Source of the DNA: Glutinoglossum americanum
Taxonomy: Eukaryota; Ascomycota; Geoglossomycetes; Geoglossales; Geoglossaceae
NCBI GenBank assembly: GCA_020080175.1
Contig: JAGHQL010000032.1
Location: 62,001-126,000, forward strand
Direction: 5' to 3'
DNA: 64,000 nucleotides
The position numbers and the translations under genes are program-made. Shown piece after piece: positions 57,072 to 64,000 of this stretch. A model generated the notes under the pieces. The model saw only the letters and a program-made list of their open reading frames with translations, was not told the origin of the DNA and ran no database searches. Within the stretch, counting starts at the first letter, position 1. Every line of letters begins with the position of its first letter.

Positions 57072-57997
57072 ACCAATATATTCTGCATGTATAGGGTTAG
57101 CGGGCCTACTATGGAGTTCCGTTGTGCCTTTTCGATCTCCGGTTTACGCTGTATGAACAGAAGAGAGGAGTAAATGTTCGTGGCATGAGAGGGAGACTTT
57201 CTTGAGGTTCACCCGGACTCAATTTACAGTCCGAGTGCCCTAGGGGTCGTGCTCATTTCTCGCATCATGTCTGTAGATATACATTTAATACTAGCGCTTG
57301 TTTGGACAACAGATACTTGGTCGCTATTGTTCCGGTTGTATGGAGCCTAGGAGGATTTCTAAAACCCAAATTAAATCGCTCTGCCCAAAATCTCGAGATA
57401 GTTTTGTTACTATAAAGGATGAGGTCCTTTGGGGGAGAAGTTATTATTGAATCAGGTGTCGGCCAAGGAGTGCCAAGCCTACAGCTTCGTCCACCCCAAA
57501 TTACTTGTCCTTACAAACTCCCACATTCACATCAACCCAACAGAAAATCCACCATACGCTCGTCTTCCCAAGGAGACGATTATTATTGCAAAGGGTCATC
57601 CTTAGATTATATTCCCCTATGGGCTACGCCTCAGTTCAAGACTACTCCGCTTCGTTCATTTCTTTCGTCCCAGCCGTAGGCGGCTGCGGAATTGTTCTTC
57701 CACTGGTGAACCCACACTTGGGCACTGGAATTTCCAAGACTGCAGCCAGCTTTGTGTCGCTACTGTGGCTAGTGGCGGTTAGTCCGTCCTGATCTGGGCG
57801 GACGGTAAACTCATTAGGAGATTCGTAAAAAAGAAAGACAAATTGTAGGTTCTAGCTACCTGCAAGCCCGTGTGCCAAGGGTTCACTGACGATTGGGCAA
57901 TAGACCGGCCACGCTTGGGTCGTTTCAAGACATTTCGACTTTCACGCAGCAGACTAGGTGACGAGCTTCACCCGTTTCAAACCTATCTATCGTAGCC
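57072..57997. other. Intergenic between the DUF3433 and kinase genes
   Basis: 926 bp. A frame from ATG 57619 to 57792 encodes 57 residues with two hydrophobic stretches (SASFISFVPAVGGCGIVLPL and SFVSLLWLVAV). It may be a small membrane-protein gene or a relic, and is too weak to call. The rest should be the kinase promoter. Confidence 0.45.
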
Positions 57998-59962
57998 ATG
58001 TTCGCCTTCGATGCAGCAGACAAGCACTTTTCGTCCCCTTTGGCTTCTCCACCTCATTCCCAGGACAGTTCTACAGCTACTGCATCCCAGGGTAGACCAA
58101 GAAATGGAACGCACTCTTCGATGGATGAGAACTGGATTTCACCAGGCTTTGCAGGAGGGAGCCCCATTCGCACGACAACAAACCCACTAGGGCTGTTGCG
58201 CGACGAGAGCCATGAAGGCTGCACGATTGATAAGATAGGCCAACTCACTCTAAAGAGCCGGGTCGAGGTCCAGGCAGACGAGGTCATCCCACTCCCGCCT
58301 GTCCAAATGCCAAGTACAAGTCATAAACTTCCTTCCAATAATATACTCCCAGCACTTAATACGGACGATAGTGTTAGTAGTTCTAATAACAACCTTACAC
58401 ATATCCACGCGCCCCGGCCCTTGACCGGATTTATCCCTGCAATTATGGGCCAGAAAGCCTCCAAGAAGAAAAAGAAGAGGGGCTCGAAGAAGGCGCCGCC
58501 GGCAATGGTAACTGTCAGAGGGTTTACACCAGCGGCTTCTTGTGACGAGGATTCAGACTATTCAGTTACTAGCGCACCGAGTGGGGTGAGTGGAAGGTTC
58601 CACGATGCGCTGAGTGTCACCGGAAGCCCACTATTAAGGCCAGCTTCATCCTGTTCTCAGGGAGGCATCAGTGCGTTAAGACTAAAGCTTGACACCCTTA
58701 ACCTGGGTTCTGGACCTGAAAGGACTATGCTTGGCCGATCAAAGACATGTTTAGTATCAAAAACTGCTAGCGAGGCAGGAAGCACCTCAGAATCGATCAG
58801 CGACGGTGACAATAACGAAATGGATAGTTACCAGGTTCCTCTTGAATCAGACTTCGTCAGTCCCTCGGTCAGTCAGAAAGCTTTGTTTGGCGCCGTGGAG
58901 GGTGGGCTCGTTCAGGATTCGGTCAAACGCAAGATGATCGCCTCAGACTTTGAGCCACTTCGCTGCTTAGGCAAGGGTACATATGGCACTGTCCTGCTAG
59001 TCAGACACCTCGCTACGGGGAGACTATATGCTCAAAAGCAATTTCGCAAGGCATTCCTAACAGTCCATAAAAAGCTTGTCGAGCAGACCAAGGCAGAACG
59101 GGTCATTTTAGAGAGTGTCAATCGGCACCCGTTTGTGGTCAAATTATATTACGCGTTCCAGGACCTTGAGAAGCTCTACCTTATCCTTGAGTACGCACAG
59201 GGAGGAGAGCTTTTTACGCATTTAGCTATGGAGCGCATGTTTAGTGAGGATGTCGCATCGTTCTACATGGCAGAAATGGTTCTAGCGTTGGAGCACCTTC
59301 ATCGCAATGTCGGCGTTGTTTACCGCGACCTCAAGCCGGAAAACTGCCTCCTAGACTCTGAAGGTCATCTTCTCTTAACCGATTTTGGCCTCAGTAAAGT
59401 CGCCGTTGATGGTGAGGACCACTGCAACTCCCTTCTCGGAACCATCGAGTACATGGCGCCTGAAGTCATCCTAGGCAACAACTACGGCATGGCAGTTGAT
59501 TGGTGGTCTCTCGGAGCTCTTGGTTTTGACCTTTTAACTGGTTCCCCGCCCTTTCAGGCTAACAATCATGCCAAAATTCAAGAGAAGATCCTAAAGCAGA
59601 AGCTCTCCCTACCCTACTTCCTCAGTCTCGACGCAAAAGACCTACTCACACGCTTGCTTAGGAAGGAACCAAATAAAAGGCTTGGGGGGAACATGCCGAA
59701 GGACCTACAGACGATCAAGAAACACCGCTTTTTCCGCAAGGTTGACTGGAAAGCCCTGGAGAGGAGAGAGGTGGAGCCGCCCATTAAACCGCTGATTACG
59801 GACCCAGAGCTTGCGGAGAATTTCTCTAAGGACTTTACCGACCTAGCGGTTAGCCCGGTGGCTATGCATCGCCCAAATAATTCTACAGGAGAGACTGATC
59901 CGTTCGGTGGGTTTAGCTACGTAGCAAGCAGCAGTCTACTAGAATGGAGTTTAGATTATTGA
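57998..59962 (+). CDS. AGC serine/threonine kinase, S6K/Psk1 type
   Basis: Single-exon 654-residue protein kinase of the AGC class, closest in plan to p70 S6 kinase and S. pombe Psk1, which act below TORC1 in growth control. Residues 1-310 are Ser-rich and disordered with a basic patch (KASKKKKKRGSKK). The catalytic domain runs from about 316 to 575: GKGTYGTVLLV loop, K of YAQKQF, VVYRDLKPEN, TDFGLS, activation segment CNSLLGTIEYMAPE and DWWSLGALGFDLLTGSPPF. The AGC tail follows with a turn-motif region (LAVSPVAM) and a hydrophobic motif GGFSYV, the S6K-type F-x-x-F-S/T-Y. The T-loop position usually threonine appears as serine. Start: ATG at 57998. Regulation by TORC1 and a PDK1 homologue is inferred from the motifs. 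Confidence 0.9.
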   Translation: MFAFDAADKHFSSPLASPPHSQDSSTATASQGRPRNGTHSSMDENWISPGFAGGSPIRTTTNPLGLLRDESHEGCTIDKIGQLTLKSRVEVQADEVIPLPPVQMPSTSHKLPSNNILPALNTDDSVSSSNNNLTHIHAPRPLTGFIPAIMGQKASKKKKKRGSKKAPPAMVTVRGFTPAASCDEDSDYSVTSAPSGVSGRFHDALSVTGSPLLRPASSCSQGGISALRLKLDTLNLGSGPERTMLGRSKTCLVSKTASEAGSTSESISDGDNNEMDSYQVPLESDFVSPSVSQKALFGAVEGGLVQDSVKRKMIASDFEPLRCLGKGTYGTVLLVRHLATGRLYAQKQFRKAFLTVHKKLVEQTKAERVILESVNRHPFVVKLYYAFQDLEKLYLILEYAQGGELFTHLAMERMFSEDVASFYMAEMVLALEHLHRNVGVVYRDLKPENCLLDSEGHLLLTDFGLSKVAVDGEDHCNSLLGTIEYMAPEVILGNNYGMAVDWWSLGALGFDLLTGSPPFQANNHAKIQEKILKQKLSLPYFLSLDAKDLLTRLLRKEPNKRLGGNMPKDLQTIKKHRFFRKVDWKALERREVEPPIKPLITDPELAENFSKDFTDLAVSPVAMHRPNNSTGETDPFGGFSYVASSSLLEWSLDY

Positions 59963-61040
59963 TTTCATCTCCCTTATCGGTGAGAGTGTCTGCTCATTAT
60001 TAAAAAAAAAAATTTGGGGGGGGCGTTTCTCACTTGCCTTTTTACTCATCCTGTCCCACTATCGATTTCTGGAGAGGTGCGATAGTAGAGCGAAGATCCT
60101 TATCGTCCTACTTAGAAATTTAGGAATAAAGCTATGCTTTTCTTTTTAGGAAATCTACGCGCGTGGCGAAATGGTCTTATTTTCCTATCCCAATACTGAT
60201 TCTTCCCGCGAATTGCTCGACACACAGAATTGAACTGCAGGCCTGATGTGAGGCCGGGCTTTGACTTCCGTTCCTTTGAGTTGGAGGACCTGAGTGACTT
60301 TTCGTTGGGGCTTCAACGCCATAAATATCAAGAGACTAGGCCTGCATTATTACGGGATTCCCAATGCAACACATTTGTTATCCCACAGAACCAGAGGCTA
60401 TGGTGCCCTCTTCAAACGAGCCGCAGAGTCTCAGCTTTCGGGGAGTCTAAGGTACACCTCGTCTGATGGGATGAACTACACCAGTAGGGAATTCTGCTTT
60501 TTATCAAGCAATCAGCTATTCCTACCTCATATCCTACAGGTCTTTAGGTATACGCACAAGTGTTATCCCTTAGCTAGAGGGGCAGAGATCCACGTAGGTT
60601 ATGGACTGGTTTCCGTGTACCCGTGATGTGATCTCATAATGGGATCATATCGCAATTTAGCAGTGCCTGCTCGCTTTCACTACTGGCATGTTTTATTTGC
60701 GGCCGAACTCACCGGTCACCGTTGAGATGGCGACCCTGACAACACTAACACCATGATTAGATATCTGCTTGTTTTACGAAATCGATTTAACGTTATTCTC
60801 AAAAAAGTCGATTAAACCCCATGGAGATTCACCCATGATCGGCCTTCTTATGTACATTTCACATGTGGATTTGGTCCAAATCACGATGCATTACCCTTGG
60901 TTAGCGTATTTTCAGATCCGGTAATTCACTTCTACTTGGTATGAGGGCCTTCTTACACCACTCTCTCTTAGTCACTCGCAATTTTTCGTCTAATTAACAC
61001 CAATTTGAACCATCACGAGTACCCATCAAGAGCAGAGACG
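59963..61040. other. Intergenic between the kinase and DUF7626-like genes
   Basis: 1.08 kb with A and G homopolymer runs near 60001-60023. Overlapping frames at 60230-60626 (78 and 110 codons) lack any recognisable motif. No gene supported. Confidence 0.45.
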
Positions 61041-63498
61041 ATGTCTTCCAATATCAGTTCAAAAGGAAAGGATGTTGTGCAAAATAGGCCTCCCTACCCT
61101 ATCCCAGGCCAGTTGAGTTCACATAGCTTTTCCTTTGGTAAGTGCATCGTAACTCCATAGAAGGCCCCCCAAATGTCTACTGTTCTTCTCAGAGACGAAC
61201 GATGCAATAACACTAACATTCCAACCTCACCAATGCAGATGCTAGCGATCCGATTAGGAATCCATTACCCCCTCCTACAGCTCGCGAAGCCTACCATGGC
61301 CAGGCATCTCAGAGCAACAATGAGATGGAAATTGATGTAACTGACGATGGTGTAAGTGGTTATTTAATGTCCACCCAACTGGAGCCACCATGAAAACATT
61401 TCATTAAATTTCGCCCCAAGGGTTCTTGCGTTATCTAGTTGGGCCGCCATGTATGGTCGTTGTTATAGTTGTGCATTTGCATTCTTTTGTTAGTATAGTT
61501 TATTCATGTTTATTTGGCTCTACCCCTTTATTCCTAAGGAGACTACTAGAGACTTGCTTAAATTCACTCCGTATACCCCTATTTCTTCGCTGGGGATAAC
61601 CCCAGGGCATTCCTCGTGTTTCGGTGAACCACCCTCACATACAGTGGTTCCTGCCAGACTTGATCCTGCAGTTGCCGCACCGATCGGTCATTTTAATTCT
61701 CTCTTTCGGGGCCACTGTGTACTTTCCGTGTTGGTCTGCAAGAGGAGAGTCTAAAGGCTAACATATCAGGTACTATAGATTACATTTGAAAGACCTAAGA
61801 GGACGAGTGAAACCCCCCAAAAGATGATTGAAATACCTACAAAGCGAAATGCATCCGTTCCGCAATCCCTTTATCGACCTCACAAGAGAGCACGAATTCC
61901 AGGTGGTCGTGCTCCCATCCCAAAGCGTGTTACAGCTGAACTCGATTCTGATGACGAGATTATCGTATCGATGAAGAAAGCTGGAAAGTCTTGCACTGAA
62001 ATCGCCAAACGCCTCAGAGATGAGGGGAGAATAAACTACAGAGACAAGACTATAACGTCGCGTTACGTCCGCATCATAAGAGCTCAAGAAACACAGATGG
62101 AGAAAAACGCGGCTCTAGAACAAATAGAGTGGGAGGAAGAAGATGTACGTCCTCCTTTCACTGCTGGTTCGCTCCAAGCTAACGCCAAATATCGGTGTTC
62201 AGTTAGAAGCACTTACTCATGCCGTAGAGGCCGTAGATTACCAAATTCAAGCAGAATTAGATAAGCTTACCAGACGCAAGTGGCAGATGGTGGTCAGTCA
62301 GCTAAGGGATTCGCGCCCAGGGGGCATCTTCTCGCAGGCAGAATGTCAACGTAGATACAGCCAACTAATGAAGGGGGGCGAACTGAATGCCAGCGGTCCG
62401 GAAGTCCAGTCCCATGGCATTCAGGCCAGTGCCCCTCAGGGTAGCGCCCCTCAGGGTAGCGCTTCTGAGGCTAGAGTTCCTGGGGCCAGAGCCTCAAACC
62501 CCAGCGCCCCTCGACCCAGTACTCCCGCTCAACTGGACATCCCCGAGGCCGACCTGGATGAGTCCAATGATGGCCTATCCTTTATACCTGATTCCCACGA
62601 ATCTAGCAATGACACTTTAGAGGGGGGTGATGACAGCGAATACAAAGACGAGGAGTCGCCCAGCGTGGAGAGCAGTGACACCGGATACAACCCCAAGGTT
62701 AGAAGGGGAACAACATTAGGAACTGGCCAAAGTCCTGCCAAGAACGTTGCTAAGCTAACAACACCCAAGGAATCTCCTTCTTGGGCTACACCGCAGAAGA
62801 GCCAGGGAAATGCGACCGGTGACTTCAGCTCCAAGGACCACGATGGGTCTGTGGCCTCGGCTGCTAATACTGAGGGAATTGGCGAGCCCGGTATACCTAC
62901 CAGCAGTGCCATCAGTTCTGGAAATCGTGTCCTCGAAGCAGCAGCTTCTATTGACCTCCCTATTGAACCTACCCTGGCAGTAGCTAGTGGTACTACCATA
63001 GCTAACTATGAAACAACTGAGCGCGGTAACCGCGTCGCCGCAAAAATGCTCGTCTGTGGCCGAGAGATCCCCGAGCCAGCAGCTACAGGTAGGAGACTCA
63101 TTGTCCAAGGCCTCCCAGTCTGGGTCGGAATAGCTGAGCTACAATTCATCTTCCAAGACTTCAGATTGTGGGTTCTCCGCCCTAGTACCTATAAAAGCAT
63201 AAAAGCACCGCGTTGTTATATGACTCCCGCTGACGCTCTTTTTTCACGGTACAGCTGTGGACACGCCAGTTGCGATGAAGAAGATGGATGGTTCGTCGAC
63301 GTAGCCACTGCCAACGATGCCACGCGCGCAGTGGCAACTCTCAACAGGCAGCTCATCATGAACGAGATTATCTCTGTGGTCGTCTACCGTCATCGCGACA
63401 TGCTCGGTTACAGCTTTGGTTGGTGGCCATTGGTCCACCATGCGGATGACTCTGAAGCTTCCCAATCCGGCGCAAACGGGGTTACGGGTAGCGACTGA
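61041..63498 (+). CDS. DUF7626-like helix-turn-helix protein with C-terminal RRM-like domain
   Basis: Probable nuclear nucleic-acid binding protein of unknown function. Exons 61041-61137, 61239-61351, 61779-62144 and 62203-63498 give 623 residues. After a disordered start, residues about 105-165 form a Myb/homeodomain-like unit: DSDDEIIVSMKKAGKSCTEI then AKRLRDEGRINYRDKTITSR, the DUF7626 pattern. A helical LEALTHAVEAVDYQIQAELD region follows with KRKW-like basic residues and an ECQRRYSQL motif. A Ser/Pro/Gly spacer contains short repeats (APQGSAPQGSA). The end (about residues 500-605) looks like an RRM: RLIVQGLPVW as RNP2-like and GWFVDVATANDATRAVATLN as RNP1-like, with a CGHASC insert between. 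The 427-nt second intron is long. The start is the first ATG in frame. Confidence 0.75.
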
Positions 63499-64000
63499 AG
63501 CAGAGCGGCTTTGGATGGCTCAAACGTGGCAAATAGTATCTGTGAAAGAGATTGTTTTTTCCTCTAGGATCAGGAGGGCGGTGGAAAAATGACAAGACGA
63601 GAGAGGCTGGCTAGTTCCGAGGTCAATAAAATGGGGACTGAGAAGATCATGGTTCGCTTTACTTTTATTTTTCTAGAGACTTGATTCTTTACATCATATT
63701 TTCTCGATGACGAAGGCTACGAAGAGCAGGATCATTTTATCCACGATCCCGGTGACACAGCGAGACCTGTAATGCGGAGGGGGGAGGAGGCAGCAGTTCA
63801 GCGGTCGCAACGTCAATCTCAGACGATATATTTCCTTTTTCTCATTATTCCACCGATAATGCGGGGAGCGAGCAAACTCTGTATGTAGGAAAATCGCAAG
63901 GGTTTGCCCCTCACGTCTAGCATAATATTCAACGTAGATGAAGATGAGTCTATCTACGGCTCGCTGTAGTAGGGTGAGACTTCCCTTAGGATTTTAACAT
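63499..64000. other. 3' flank of the DUF7626-like gene
   Basis: 502 bp to the end of the window. No gene seen; any gene beyond is cut by the window edge. Confidence 0.5.

Noticed and set aside
60230-60626. Overlapping 78- and 110-codon frames
   Set aside because: No similarity, two competing frames over the same bases, no sensible start context.
1-64000. CRISPR arrays, prophage or bacterial operons
   Set aside because: No spaced direct repeats of that kind, no Shine-Dalgarno-led gene strings, and introns throughout.

Overview
The window is nuclear DNA of a filamentous ascomycete (Pezizomycotina). The protein families are fungal (Ifh1/CRF1, DUF3433, DUF7626, Bim1-like X325, GT34, Bcs1, fungal Nudix). 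Genes are split by short introns of about 50-110 nt with CTAAC-like branch sites just before the acceptor, and intergenic gaps run from 0.4 to 2.6 kb. No bacterial, plasmid or phage signature is visible. The sequence does not fix the genus.

Layout, left to right. 0.7-3.0 kb: acyl-CoA-binding protein and CDC73 (Paf1 complex), both +. 3.4 kb: a tRNA-Ile(AAT) gene with a 51-nt insert in the 5' side of the anticodon stem, not at the canonical 37/38 intron site. 4.2-6.5 kb (-): tyrosyl-DNA phosphodiesterase TDP1, diverging from an Argonaute (7.7-11.1 kb, +) across a G-poor, pyrimidine-rich 1.2 kb region holding an exact 41-bp tandem duplication. 12.1-12.8 kb (-): Nudix hydrolase. 13.8-17.6 kb (+): Bim1-like copper-binding surface protein, then a ferroportin-type transporter. 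18.2-20.5 kb (+): vacuolar amino-acid type MFS permease. 21.3-23.2 kb (-): large PPR-like, probably mitochondrial protein. 23.8-25.7 kb (+): PARP-type zinc finger fused to a lysine-rich tail. 26.8-33.1 kb (+): a 16-exon ZNFX1/Hrr1-type helicase with NF-X1 zinc fingers. 33.6-34.4 kb: a Tc1/mariner-type MITE and a decayed retroelement fragment. 34.6-36.6 kb (-): Kelch membrane protein. 37.9-39.3 kb (+): GT34 glycosyltransferase. 39.9-41.6 kb (+): BCS1. 42.0-47.3 kb (-): giant BIRC6-class E2. 48.9-51.4 kb (-): Ifh1/CRF1-like coactivator. 54.0-57.1 kb (+): DUF3433 membrane protein. 58.0-60.0 kb (+): S6K/Psk1-type AGC kinase. 61.0-63.5 kb (+): DUF7626-like plus RRM-like protein.

There is no operon-like logic. 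The most suggestive pairings are Argonaute with a Hrr1/ZNFX1-type helicase about 16 kb apart (both families act in RNA silencing), the copper-binding protein next to the ferroportin-like gene (metal handling), and the kinase and Ifh1-like gene (both ribosome-biogenesis control). These are inferences from family knowledge.

Exon joins were worked out by hand from splice signals, frame and family conservation. All multi-exon models close in frame. Three introns need non-GT donors: GC-AG in TDP1 and Argonaute, and an apparent GA-AG in the E2 gene. No whole unknown system is evident. The best anomalies are the tRNA insert, the GA-AG intron, the Argonaute active-site variants, the MITE and the DUF7626/RRM protein.
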